Below, piece by piece: positions 1 through 8,202 of a stretch of DNA of 64,000 nucleotides; position 1 is the first letter of the stretch; each line of letters begins with the position of its first letter. The notes under the pieces are model-generated. The model saw nothing but the letters and a program-made list of their open reading frames with translations, did no database searches and was not told the DNA's origin. Location of the stretch: assembly GCA_019746355.1 (NCBI GenBank), contig JAIESC010000082.1, positions 62,001 to 126,000 of the forward strand. Direction: 5' to 3'. This DNA is from Xanthobacteraceae bacterium. Its GTDB lineage: Bacteria > Pseudomonadota > Alphaproteobacteria > Rhizobiales > Xanthobacteraceae. The position numbers and the translations under genes were made by a program.

Positions 1-10
1 GCCTCGCGTC

Positions 11-913
11 TTGAGTCTCCAGCGCACCCCCTCGAACGGAAACGGCCGCGGCAAGGCCGCGCCGCCGCGCCCGAAATCTGCGATCCACGCCGGCAAGGCC
101 GACGACGGGGGCAGCACGGCCGAAGACCCGCGCAATCTGGTCAATTCGCTGTCCAAGGGGCTGCGCGTCCTTGAAGCCTTCACCGCCGAGCGCGCCGAGA
201 TGACCTTGAGCGAGGTGGCGCGCGCCGCCGGCCTCGACCCCGGCACCGCGTTCCGCATGCTCAACACGCTGGTGCTGCTCGGCTATGTCGCGCGCGTGCC
301 GGACAGCAAGCGGTTCCGGCTGACGCTGAAGGTGGTCGACCTCGGGTTTCACGCCATCGGCCGCTCCGACCTGCGCGAGCTGGCGCGGCCGATCCTGCGC
401 TCGCTGGTTGACGAGATCAGCGAGGCCGCGAGCCTCGGCGTGCTCGACGGCGGCGACGTGCTCTATGTCGAGCGGGTGCGCGCCGGGCTGACGCGGCTCG
501 GCGTCGACATCCGCATCGGCACGCTCATTCCCGCGGCGAGCGGCATCATCGGCCACGCCATCCTGGCGTTCCTGCCGCCGGCCGAGCGCGAGCGCATCCT
601 CGAAACCCCGCCGCGGCGAAGCGACGCCGCGCTTCGGCCGATGAGCAAGGCCGAGCTCGCACGCATGCTGGAGGTGACCCGGCAACGCGGCTACGCGCTG
701 CAGGATTCGCTGTTCGGCAACGGCCTGCGCGTGCTGGCCGTGCCGGTGCTCGACGGCGACGGCTATCCGGTGGCCGCGATCAGCCTCGCCGCGCCGGTGG
801 TGCGGATGTCGATGGACGCGTTCCGCGCCCGCTCGCTCGAGCCGGTCCGCGCCGCGGCCAAACAGGTCGCGCTCGCGGTGCAGGCGAGCGGAACGATCTC
901 AACCGCGGTCTAG
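11..913 (+). CDS. IclR family transcriptional regulator
   Basis: DNA-binding regulator of the IclR family, which usually controls a neighbouring uptake or catabolic operon in response to a small acid. A low-complexity N-terminal tail of about 40 residues precedes a winged helix-turn-helix (about residues 45-105; LSEVARAAGLDPGTAFRML is the recognition region). The IclR effector-binding domain fills the rest (about 120-290; SGIIGHAILAFLP and LRVLAVPVLDGDGYPVAAISL are family-typical). The 300-residue length exceeds the usual 250-280 because of the tail. The start used here is TTG, and a start upstream of the window cannot be excluded. It lies 46 nt before an ABC transporter operon on the same strand, so that operon is its likely target. 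The family call is firm; effector and operator are unknown. Confidence 0.88.
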   Translation: MSLQRTPSNGNGRGKAAPPRPKSAIHAGKADDGGSTAEDPRNLVNSLSKGLRVLEAFTAERAEMTLSEVARAAGLDPGTAFRMLNTLVLLGYVARVPDSKRFRLTLKVVDLGFHAIGRSDLRELARPILRSLVDEISEAASLGVLDGGDVLYVERVRAGLTRLGVDIRIGTLIPAASGIIGHAILAFLPPAERERILETPPRRSDAALRPMSKAELARMLEVTRQRGYALQDSLFGNGLRVLAVPVLDGDGYPVAAISLAAPVVRMSMDAFRARSLEPVRAAAKQVALAVQASGTISTAV

Positions 914-959
914 CCGCGAGAATCGAGCCGAAACCGGAGATGCAGACGTTGTTCGCAAA

Positions 960-1805
960 GTGGATCGCCCCCCGATGACCGCCACCGCAACCATGGCCAT
1001 GCAGCGTGGCGCGGCCGCTCAAGCCGCCCATGCCCGCACCGGCGCGCTGATCGAGGCGAACGGCATCATCAAAATCTACCCGACCGTGTCGGGCGAGCCG
1101 GTGCTGGCGCTCGACCGCGTCGACATGGCGATCGATGACGGCGAGTTCGTCTGCCTGGTCGGGCCGTCGGGCTGCGGCAAGAGCACGCTCTTGCGCCTGC
1201 TCGCGGGGCTCGACCGCGCCGATGCCGGCAGGTTCTCGCTCGCGGGCTCGACGATCGACGGCCCGTCGGCCGAGGTCGGCGTGGTGTTCCAGCAGGCGAC
1301 ATTGCTGCCGTGGCTGACGGTCTGGCAGAACGTCACGCTGCCGCTGCGGGTCGGCGGGCACGGCATGGGCGACCGCGAGGCCTCGGTGCGCGATCTCCTG
1401 CGCATCGCCGGCCTGCAGGGCTTCGAGAACAAATACCCCTACGAGCTTTCCGGCGGCATGCAGCAGCGCGTCGCCATCGTCCGCGCGCTGTCGCGCGATC
1501 CGAAGCTTCTGTTGATGGACGAGCCGTTCGGCGCGCTCGACGCGCTGACCCGCGAGAAGATGAACGCCGAACTGCAGCGCATCTGGCTCGCCAGCCGCAA
1601 GACCGTGGTGCTGATCACCCACTCGATCGACGAAGCGGTGTTCCTCGGCGACCGCGTGGTGGTGATGTCGCCACGGCCCGGCCGCATCGTGCGCGAACTC
1701 AAGGTCAACCTGCCGCGGCCGCGCGTCGCCGCCGAAACCTTCGGCCATCCCGAGCACATCAAGCTGTCGCGCGAGATCCGCACCCTGCTCGAGGCCGACG
1801 CATGA
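960..1805 (+). CDS. ABC transporter ATP-binding protein, nitrate/sulfonate/taurine type
   Basis: Cytoplasmic ATPase subunit of an importer of the SsuB/TauB/NrtD group. Visible motifs in order: Walker A GPSGCGKST near residue 70, Q-loop VVFQQATLLPW near 108, signature LSGGMQQR near 160, Walker B LLLMDEPFGALDA near 182, and the switch His in LITHSIDEAVFL near 215. The ending VMSPRPGRI is typical of the subfamily. GTG is the first start; an in-frame ATG 15 nt later is equally possible. The stop TGA sits in GCATGACC, the same string that starts the downstream permease 149 nt later (see the repeat at 1827). It forms one transporter with the permease and the binding protein downstream. Substrate unknown. 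Confidence 0.93.
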   Translation: MDRPPMTATATMAMQRGAAAQAAHARTGALIEANGIIKIYPTVSGEPVLALDRVDMAIDDGEFVCLVGPSGCGKSTLLRLLAGLDRADAGRFSLAGSTIDGPSAEVGVVFQQATLLPWLTVWQNVTLPLRVGGHGMGDREASVRDLLRIAGLQGFENKYPYELSGGMQQRVAIVRALSRDPKLLLMDEPFGALDALTREKMNAELQRIWLASRKTVVLITHSIDEAVFLGDRVVVMSPRPGRIVRELKVNLPRPRVAAETFGHPEHIKLSREIRTLLEADA

Positions 1806-1826
1806 CCGTCGCCAAGCATTCCGCTG

Positions 1827-1927
1827 TCATTCCGGGACGGCGCGCAGCGCCGGGCCCGGAATCCAGACGAGAACACCGAATATGCATCTGGATTCCGGGC
1901 TCGCGCCTTCGGCGCGCCCCGGAATGA
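1827..1927. repeat. Double-hairpin palindromic element, copy 1
   Basis: Outer arms TCATTCCGGG / CCCCGGAATGA and inner arms CCGGAATCCA / TGGATTCCGG enclose two small hairpins: left stem CGGCGC-gca-GCGCCG, right stem CGCGCC-ttc-GGCGCG. It sits 21 nt after the ATPase stop and before the permease start, inside a transporter operon. The element is flanked by a 21-bp imperfect direct repeat (1793-1813 and 1944-1964, 19 of 21 identical) that includes ATGACC. Confidence 0.9.
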
Positions 1928-1952
1928 CGGTGGCAAACTCACAGGCTGACGC

Positions 1953-2804
1953 ATGACCGTCTCCAGCGAACCCTCTCTCGATCTTATCGCCGTCTCGGCT
2001 GCCAACGCCGAAAGCCGCCGCCGCCGCGAACGGTGGACCAATGTCGGCATCGGCATCGCCGGCGCGCTGGCGCTGCTGGTGGCCTGGAAGCTCGGCGTGA
2101 TGGCGCTCAACGTGCCGCCCTACATCCTGCCGGCCCCGGAGGGCGTGTTCACCGCACTGTGGAGCGGCATCGCCGTGTCGCCGGCAAGCCCGCTCGGCTT
2201 CTATCTGCCGCTGTGGAGCACGCTGTCGAATGCGCTGCTGGGCTTCGCGATCGGCGCGGGCCTGGGCCTCGTCGTCGGCTCGCTGATGGCCGAGTTCCGC
2301 CCGGTCGAGACCGCGCTGATGCCCTACGCGTTCGCGCTGCAGAGCCTGCCCAAGGTGGCGATCGCGCCGCTGATCGTCATCTGGTGCGGCTTCGGCGACG
2401 GCTCGAAGGTGGCGATGGCCGCGCTGCTCGCGTTTTTCCCGATGCTGGTCAACAGCTTCGCCGGCATGCGCTCGGCCGACGTCGAGCGCATCGAGCTGAT
2501 GAAGGTGCTGTCGGCCTCGCGGCTCGAAACCTATCGGCTGGTGAAGCTTCCGTCGGCCGCGCCCTACATCTTCGCCGGCCTCGACATGGGCATCGTCTAT
2601 GCGCTCCTTGGCACCATCGTCGCCGAATTCCTCGGCGCGCAGGAGGGCATGGGCGTGGTCATCACCAAGGCGCAGGCCGTCACCGATGTCGCGGGCGTGT
2701 TCGCCGTGCTGGTGATCCTCGGCGTCACCGGTATCACGCTGCATCTGATCGTGCGGCGGACGCAGCGTGCGCTGATCCATTGGGTCGATCGCGGACAGCA
2801 CTGA
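1953..2804 (+). CDS. ABC transporter permease, nitrate/sulfonate/taurine type
   Basis: Inner-membrane subunit of a SsuC/TauC-type importer (BPD_transp_1 fold). About six hydrophobic helices are visible (for example IGIAGALALLVAWKLGVMAL, ALLGFAIGAGLGLVVGSLMA and the C-terminal GVFAVLVILGVTGITLHLIV). The EAA-like coupling loop is LMKVLSASRLETYRLVKLPSAAPYIFAGL. Length 283 is slightly above the usual 250-260 because of a cytosolic N-terminal tail. The start ATGACCGTC repeats the sequence found at the ATPase stop, suggesting the two genes originally overlapped by ATGA. The stop codon directly abuts another repeat. Partner subunits are the flanking ATPase and binding protein. Confidence 0.92.
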   Translation: MTVSSEPSLDLIAVSAANAESRRRRERWTNVGIGIAGALALLVAWKLGVMALNVPPYILPAPEGVFTALWSGIAVSPASPLGFYLPLWSTLSNALLGFAIGAGLGLVVGSLMAEFRPVETALMPYAFALQSLPKVAIAPLIVIWCGFGDGSKVAMAALLAFFPMLVNSFAGMRSADVERIELMKVLSASRLETYRLVKLPSAAPYIFAGLDMGIVYALLGTIVAEFLGAQEGMGVVITKAQAVTDVAGVFAVLVILGVTGITLHLIVRRTQRALIHWVDRGQH

Positions 2805-2849
2805 GCATGACCCCGAAAAGCGGGTGCCGGTTTTCGGATAAGGTCATGC
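2805..2849. repeat. Second palindromic repeat family, copy A
   Basis: A 45-bp near-palindrome with ends GCATGACC / GGTCATGC and inner arms CCGAAAAGCG / GGTTTTCGG. It begins on the base right after the permease stop codon. A related, interrupted copy lies at 28978-29047. The sequence type is familiar from intergenic regions of Bradyrhizobium relatives; no function is known to me. Confidence 0.8.
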
Positions 2850-2886
2850 GCAAGAGAGAGTGAACAACAGGCAGGGAGGAATGGGC

Positions 2887-3954
2887 ATGATCAATCGGCG
2901 CAAAGTCGTCCAGGGCATCGGTGCGGGGGCCGGCGTTCTCGCCATGCCATCGATCGTGCGGGCGCAGGAGCTGCGGAAGATCCGCATGGGCTTCGGCATC
3001 AAGTCGGTCAATCCGATCATCATCAACATCCTGATCTCGGAAGGGCTCGGCTACACCAAGGAAGAGGGCCTGCAGTTCACGCCGGCCGCGCTCGGCACCA
3101 ACTCGAACGCGCAGATCGCGGTCGACAAGGGCGACACTGAATTTGCGGTCGGCACGCCGAGCTTCCAGTTCCCGCTGTTCGCCAAGGGGCAGCTGCCGCC
3201 GATCGTGAACTACTACGAGTACACCTATCCCTATAAGTGGGACGTGGCGGTGAAGCCCGAGGCCGGCATCCAGAAATACGAGGACCTCAAGGGCAAGAAG
3301 ATCGGCGTCTCCGACCTCGGCACCACCGACTATCCGGTGACCCGCGCGGTGCTGCAGAACATCGGCATCGATCCGGACAAGGACGTGACCTGGGTCGCGG
3401 TCGGCGCGGGCGTCACCGCCGGCGTCGCGCTGCAGCGCGGCGTGATCGACGCGCTCGCCTACTTCGACACCGGCTTCGGCCAGATCGACGCCGCCGGCAT
3501 TGCGATGCGGATGCTGCCGCGGCCGGCCAACGTGCCGCTGATCGGCGGGCTGTTCATCAGCGCGAAAGCGAGCTTCCTCAAGGACAACCGCAAGGTCGCG
3601 GTGGGCTTCGCCCGCGCGGTCAACAAGGCGTCCGAGTTCCTGCTCGCCAACCCGGAGGCGGGCGCCCGCGTGCTGCTGAAGATGTATCCCGACATCGCGC
3701 CGCGCGGCGCGAGCGAGGCGGACGCGGTGAAGTCGGTGCTGTTCGCCGCCAAGCGCCGCATCCCGCTCTACCGGCCGCCCTACCCCAACACCAAGATGGG
3801 CTTTATCCACGAGTCGGAGCTGGCGCTTGACGCCAAGTTCATGAACCTCGACATCAAGGACCTCAAGCCGATCTACACCAACGACATGATCGACGAGATC
3901 AACAGTTACGACCGCGCCAAGGTCATCGAGCAGGCGAAGTCGTACAAGATCTAG
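2887..3954 (+). CDS. ABC transporter substrate-binding protein, NMT1/THI5-like
   Basis: Periplasmic binding protein that would deliver ligand to the permease upstream. The N-terminus INRRKVVQGIGAGAGVLAMP followed by IVRAQ looks like a Tat or Sec signal with a twin arginine and cleavage after RAQ. The mature part has NMT1-family features: NPIIINILISEGLGYTKEEG near residue 45, a DLKGKKIGVSDLGTT motif near 140, and a two-lobe length of about 330. The start ATG is chosen because GGAGGA ends 6 nt upstream; ATG at 2881 and GTG at 2860 are weaker. Ligand unknown. The family includes pyrimidine-precursor, sulfonate and aromatic-acid binders. Confidence 0.9.
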   Translation: MINRRKVVQGIGAGAGVLAMPSIVRAQELRKIRMGFGIKSVNPIIINILISEGLGYTKEEGLQFTPAALGTNSNAQIAVDKGDTEFAVGTPSFQFPLFAKGQLPPIVNYYEYTYPYKWDVAVKPEAGIQKYEDLKGKKIGVSDLGTTDYPVTRAVLQNIGIDPDKDVTWVAVGAGVTAGVALQRGVIDALAYFDTGFGQIDAAGIAMRMLPRPANVPLIGGLFISAKASFLKDNRKVAVGFARAVNKASEFLLANPEAGARVLLKMYPDIAPRGASEADAVKSVLFAAKRRIPLYRPPYPNTKMGFIHESELALDAKFMNLDIKDLKPIYTNDMIDEINSYDRAKVIEQAKSYKI

Positions 3955-3962
3955 CCCCCCGG

Positions 3963-4093
3963 TCATTCCGGGACGCCGCGAAGCGGTGGGCCCGGAATCC
4001 AGATACAGACGAGGTCGGTACTGGATTCCGGGCTCGCGCCCATAGCGCGTCGCAGACGCGCGTAAACGCGCTTATGGGCGCGCCCCGGAATGA
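3963..4093. repeat. Double-hairpin palindromic element, copy 2 (extended arm)
   Basis: Same outer and inner arms as the other copies. The left hairpin stem is CCGC-gaa-GCGG. The right arm is enlarged to a longer stem built on GCGCCCATA / TATGGGCGCG. It starts 8 nt after the binding-protein stop. Read as protein it creates a false N-terminal extension on the next gene. Confidence 0.88.
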
Positions 4094-4118
4094 CCCATTT
4101 GCAAGAGTCCGGACTGAC

Positions 4119-5207
4119 GTGAGCAAAGGCGCGCATTTTCCATCCGAGAGCCGCGAGAGCACCGACCCGCAATCGGGACGGCGCATCCGGCAGGTCACCA
4201 ATCATCCGTCGATCCATCATCATCCGTTCTTCTTCGTACCGGCCTACGACCGGGCGATGAAGCGGCTGATCTTCGTGTCGTATCGCACGGGAACGCCGCA
4301 GATCTTCTTCGAGGAACGCTCCAGCGGAAAGCTCGTCCAGGCGACCGACCGGCCGGACCTCGCCGACTGGTCGATCATCCCGTCGGGCGACGGCCGCTAC
4401 GTCTATTTCACCGCCGGCACCGCGGGCTGGCGCGTCAACCTCGACACGCTCGAGGAAGAGCAGCTCGCCGACTTCGGCGCGGTCGAGATGCGCGAGAAGG
4501 GCATGGTTGGTGCTGCGATGGGCACCACCGCGCTGTCTTCGAGCGGCAAGTGGTGGGCGGTGCCCGTGAAGGCCGGGCCGGCGACACGTTTTGTGCTGAT
4601 CGACACCGAGAAGAAAACATCGTCGGTGTTCCTGGAGCGCGACACCATCGGCCATCCGCAGTTCTGCCCCGACGACGAGGACCTGATCCTCTACGCCGGA
4701 CCGCTCACGGATCGCGTCTGGGTCACCGACCGGAGCGGCGCAAAAAACCGCCGCCTCTACCAGCGCGAAGACGCGATGCAGTGGGTCACCCACGAGGTCT
4801 GGGTGCCCGGCCGCCGCACCGTCGCCTTCGTCGACTGGCCGCGCGGCATGAAGATGGTCGACGTCGACCGCGGCGTCATTCGGCAGATCACCTATTCGCC
4901 GGCCTGGCACGCGGCGCCCGACGATCTGGGCGAGCGGTTCGTCTGCGACACCAACTTTCCGGACCGCGGCCTGCACCTGTTCGAGCTCGACGACGATCCG
5001 GCCGACGAGGCGGTGCCGCTCTGCGCCAGCGAGGCGTCGTCGGAGGGCAAGCACTGGGGCGGGCCGTTTCCCTACAACAACGGCCCGGTGGCGGTGGAGG
5101 CCGCGCAGCACACCCATCCGCATCCGCGGTTTGCGCCGGACGGCTCGCGCGTGGTGTTCACCTCGGACAGGACCGGCCACGCGCAGATCTACGAGGTGAT
5201 GCTGTGA
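4119..5207 (+). CDS. Oligogalacturonate-lyase-like (PL22-type) beta-propeller enzyme
   Basis: About 362 residues without a signal peptide, so probably cytosolic. The repeated blades (for example LIFVSYRTGTPQIFF, YVYFTAGTAGWRVNL, RVVFTSDRTGHAQIYEV) indicate a seven-bladed propeller of the oligogalacturonate lyase family. That family cleaves short unsaturated uronides by beta-elimination using Mn2+ held by histidines. Three His sites resembling the metal ligands are visible: HEVWVPGRR, AWHAAPDD and HTHPHPRFAPDG. The GTG start was chosen because upstream sequence belongs to the palindromic repeat. It overlaps the next gene by 4 nt (GTGA). No pectin genes are nearby, so the true substrate may be another acidic compound. 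Family membership is fairly sure; the reaction is not. Confidence 0.72.
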   Translation: MSKGAHFPSESRESTDPQSGRRIRQVTNHPSIHHHPFFFVPAYDRAMKRLIFVSYRTGTPQIFFEERSSGKLVQATDRPDLADWSIIPSGDGRYVYFTAGTAGWRVNLDTLEEEQLADFGAVEMREKGMVGAAMGTTALSSSGKWWAVPVKAGPATRFVLIDTEKKTSSVFLERDTIGHPQFCPDDEDLILYAGPLTDRVWVTDRSGAKNRRLYQREDAMQWVTHEVWVPGRRTVAFVDWPRGMKMVDVDRGVIRQITYSPAWHAAPDDLGERFVCDTNFPDRGLHLFELDDDPADEAVPLCASEASSEGKHWGGPFPYNNGPVAVEAAQHTHPHPRFAPDGSRVVFTSDRTGHAQIYEVML

Positions 5208-5980
5208 CCGGCCCGGCGCTGCTCGAAAGCCAGCGGGTCCGCCAGGAGATCCGCGCCGGCCGAATCACCGGCACGAGCCGCGGACTGGCGCACGGCTTCG
5301 TACAGTGCAATCTCGCGATCCTGCCGAAGCAACACGCCTTCGACTTTTCGCTCTACTGCCAGCGCAACCAGCGCGCCTGCCCTGTTCTCGAAATCACCAA
5401 TCCCGGCAGCGTCACGCCGATCAAGCTTGCGCCTGCGGCGGACCTGCGCACCGACTGCGCGCGCTACGCGATCTACCGCGACGGCGGGCGCACCGAGGAC
5501 CGCACCGACATTGTCGACTTGTGGCGCGACGACCTCGTCACCTTCCTGATCGGCTCGGGCATCAGCATCGACGGCGCGCTGGAGAATGCCGGCGTGCCGA
5601 CCCACAAGGACCGCTGGGTGCTGCGCACGACCTTGCCGACCGAACCGGCCGGTCCGTTCCGCGGCGACATGATCGTCACCATGCGCTGGCTCACGGGCCC
5701 GCAGGCGATCACCGCGACGCAGGTGACGGCACGGTTTCCGTTCAACCACGGGGCGCCGATCCATCTCGGCGATCCGGCCGAGATCGGTGCCGACCTCGAG
5801 AATCCGCTGTTCGGCGGCGCGGTGCCGCCCACGCCGCCCGGCATCGTGCCGGTGTTCTGGGCCTGCGGCGTCACCCCGCAAAGCGCGGCCGAGAACGCGA
5901 AGCTGCCGTTTTTCATCGCCCACGCACCGGCCCACAGCTTCATCACCGACATGCCGTCGCAGGCTTTGATGAGCGCTTGA
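5204..5980 (+). CDS. DUF1445 family protein (YcsI-like; D-glutamate cyclase / putative hydro-lyase)
   Basis: 258-residue cytosolic protein matching the DUF1445 pattern: RQEIRAGRITGTSRGLAHG, then VQCNLAILPKQHAFDFSLYC, QRNQRACPVLEIT, DLRTDCARYAIYRDG, and DIVDLWRDDLVTFLIGSGIS. The family is annotated as putative hydro-lyase; the related mammalian mitochondrial protein DGLUCY converts D-glutamate to 5-oxo-D-proline. The GTG start overlaps the stop of the preceding gene (GTGA), so the two are translationally coupled. An ATP-dependent 5-oxoprolinase/hydantoinase pair follows, which fits lactam or cyclic-imide chemistry in this operon. Family call firm; substrate inferred from context only. Confidence 0.85.
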   Translation: MTGPALLESQRVRQEIRAGRITGTSRGLAHGFVQCNLAILPKQHAFDFSLYCQRNQRACPVLEITNPGSVTPIKLAPAADLRTDCARYAIYRDGGRTEDRTDIVDLWRDDLVTFLIGSGISIDGALENAGVPTHKDRWVLRTTLPTEPAGPFRGDMIVTMRWLTGPQAITATQVTARFPFNHGAPIHLGDPAEIGADLENPLFGGAVPPTPPGIVPVFWACGVTPQSAAENAKLPFFIAHAPAHSFITDMPSQALMSA

Positions 5981-6007
5981 GATGACGACACGAAAATCTC
6001 TCCACTG

Positions 6008-6094
6008 TCATTCCGGGGCGCCGCGAAGCGGCGAACCCGGAATCCAGCTCGGAACTGGATTCCGGGTTCCGGCCTTCGGCCGGCCCCGGAATGA
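6008..6094. repeat. Double-hairpin palindromic element, copy 3
   Basis: Shortest copy. Left stem GCCGC-gaa-GCGGC, right stem CCGGCC-ttc-GGCCGG, with the shared outer TCATTCCGGG / CCCCGGAATGA and inner GGAATCCA / TGGATTCC arms. It begins 27 nt after the DUF1445 stop and ends 27 nt before the hyuA start. Confidence 0.9.
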
Positions 6095-6121
6095 CCCGCT
6101 GCAAGACTGGAGTACCAATCC

Positions 6122-8200
6122 GTGAATGCCCCGTTGCGCGACACCGCGATCCGCCTCTCCGCCGACGTCGGCGGCACGTTCACCGACGTCGCTGCGTTCG
6201 ACGAACAGACCGGCGCGCTGCGCCTCGGCAAGACGCTGACCACGCCGGAGCGGCTCGTCACCGGCATCGAGAACGGCGTCGGCAAGGCCGGGTCGCGGTT
6301 CCGGGCCGCGGGCCTGTTCCTGCACGGCACCACGGTTGCGATCAACACCATCCTCGAACGCAAGGGCGCGCGCTGTGCGCTGCTGACCACGCCCGGCTTC
6401 CGCGACATCTACGAGATCGGCCGCGTCAACCGGCCGGAGTCCTACAACCTGTTCTTCGAGAAGCACGCGCCGCTGATCGACCGCGACATGCGCTTCGAAA
6501 TCATGGAGCGGATGGACGCGCAGGGCGCCGTGCTGATCCCGCTCGACGAGGAGCAGGTGCGCAAGACCGCACGCGACGCCGTCGCGGCCGGCGCCCAGGC
6601 CATCGCCATCCTGTTCCTGCACTCCTACCGCAACCCGGCGCACGAGCAGCGCGCGAAAGCAATCGTGCAGCAGGAGTTCCCGCAGCTCTTCGTCACCGCA
6701 TCGCACGAGCTCAGCCAGGAATACCGCGAATACGAGCGCACCTCGACGGCGGCCGCCAACGCCTATGTCGGCCCGCGGGTGCAGACCTATCTCACCGAGA
6801 TGGAAGGCCATCTCGGCGAGGCGGGTTTCGGCGGCAACTTCCTGATCGTGCAATCGACCGGCGGGCTGTTCGACGTGGACGATGCGCGGCGCTCCTGCAT
6901 CCGCATGCTGGAGTCGGGTCCGGCCGCGGGCGTGGTCGGCACCAAGGTGCTGTGCGATTCGATCGGGCTTTCGAACGCCATCGCCTTCGACATGGGCGGC
7001 ACCACCGCCAAGGCCGGCGTGATCTATGAAGGCACCGTGCTGATGACCGGCTCGGCGCTGATCGGCGGCTATGCCACAGGCCTGCCGGTGCAGATGCCGA
7101 TGATCGACATCCAGGAGGTCGGCACCGGCGGCGGCAGCATCGCCCGCGTCGAGGTCGGCCATGCGCTCCGCGTCGGCCCGGAGAGCGCGGGCGCCTCGCC
7201 CGGCCCGGTCTGCTACGGCCTCGGCGGCACCGAGCCGACCATCACCGACGCCAACCTCATTCTCGGCCGGCTCGGCGCCGACCGCTTCCTCGGCGGCGAG
7301 ATGCCGCTCGATCTCGATGCCGCCAAGAACGCGCTGAGCAAAAAGGTCGCGGGCCCGCTCGGCATCGACCCGATCGAGGCCGCCGAAGGCATCCTCCGCA
7401 TCGCCACCACCAAGATGGCCCATGTGGTGCGCTGGGTGACCACCGAACGCGGCCTCGACGCCGCGGACTTCGCCCTCGTCGCCTATGGCGGCGCGGGGCC
7501 GCTGCACGCGTCCGCCGTCGCCCGCGAGCTGTCGATCGGCACGGTGATCATTCCGCGCGCGCCGGGACATTTCTCGGCCTGCGGCATGCTGGTGGCGGAC
7601 CTGCGCCGCGACTTCGTCAACACCTGGTTCAAGCCGCTGGCGGAAGCGTCGTTCGACGACATGGAGGCGATCTTCAAGGAGATGGAGCGGCAGGGCCGCG
7701 AGACCGTGGGCCGCGGGCAGAGCCTCACGGGCGTCGAGGTGCGCCGCTCCGCGGACATGCGCTATGTCGGCCAGGAGCACGCGGTCACCGTCGAATTGCC
7801 GATCGAGCTGTTCCAGAAGCAGGACCGCTCGGGCATCAAGGCGCTGTTCGACGCCGTGCACCAGACCCGCTACGGCTTCTCGGTCGCGCACGAGAAGGCC
7901 GAGATCGTCAGCCTGCGCAGCGCCGTGGTCGGCCAGCTGCGCAAGCCGCCGTTCGAGCACATTGCCAAGGGCCAACAGGAGCCCGACGCCGCGGCGTTCC
8001 GCGGCAAGCGGCCGGTCTATTTCGCCAGCACCGGCTTCGTCGACACGCCCACGTATGACCGGCCGGCACTGAAGGCCGGCAACAAGATCGCAGGGCCTGC
8101 GCTGATCGAGGAGCACGCGTCGACCACGGTGATGCACCCCGGCGACCAAGCCGAGATCGACGCGTTCGGCGATATCGTCATCACGGTCCGGAGGGGTTGA
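6122..8200 (+). CDS. hyuA: Hydantoinase A / 5-oxoprolinase-type ATPase subunit
   Basis: ATP-dependent ring-opening enzyme subunit that phosphorylates a cyclic amide (5-oxoproline, N-methylhydantoin or similar), or in relatives a ketone carboxylase subunit. The N-terminal Hydant_A_N domain begins with [16 protein letters not shown] and contains [19 protein letters not shown]. The central hydantoinase_A domain has [13 protein letters not shown] and [14 protein letters not shown], both actin-like nucleotide-binding signatures. [10 protein letters not shown] and [18 protein letters not shown] follow. Its 692 residues are normal for the family. GTG start. It ends 2 nt before hyuB, and the two subunits act as a complex. 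It follows the DUF1445 gene, suggesting a shared lactam substrate. Confidence 0.92.
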   Translation: MNAPLRDTAIRLSADVGGTFTDVAAFDEQTGALRLGKTLTTPERLVTGIENGVGKAGSRFRAAGLFLHGTTVAINTILERKGARCALLTTPGFRDIYEIGRVNRPESYNLFFEKHAPLIDRDMRFEIMERMDAQGAVLIPLDEEQVRKTARDAVAAGAQAIAILFLHSYRNPAHEQRAKAIVQQEFPQLFVTASHELSQEYREYERTSTAAANAYVGPRVQTYLTEMEGHLGEAGFGGNFLIVQSTGGLFDVDDARRSCIRMLESGPAAGVVGTKVLCDSIGLSNAIAFDMGGTTAKAGVIYEGTVLMTGSALIGGYATGLPVQMPMIDIQEVGTGGGSIARVEVGHALRVGPESAGASPGPVCYGLGGTEPTITDANLILGRLGADRFLGGEMPLDLDAAKNALSKKVAGPLGIDPIEAAEGILRIATTKMAHVVRWVTTERGLDAADFALVAYGGAGPLHASAVARELSIGTVIIPRAPGHFSACGMLVADLRRDFVNTWFKPLAEASFDDMEAIFKEMERQGRETVGRGQSLTGVEVRRSADMRYVGQEHAVTVELPIELFQKQDRSGIKALFDAVHQTRYGFSVAHEKAEIVSLRSAVVGQLRKPPFEHIAKGQQEPDAAAFRGKRPVYFASTGFVDTPTYDRPALKAGNKIAGPALIEEHASTTVMHPGDQAEIDAFGDIVITVRRG

Positions 8201-8202
8201 TC

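Noticed and set aside
4074..4118. N-terminal extension of the propeller protein
   Set aside because: These codons lie inside palindromic copy 2 and its edge; the same translated string recurs wherever the element lies, so GTG at 4119 was chosen.
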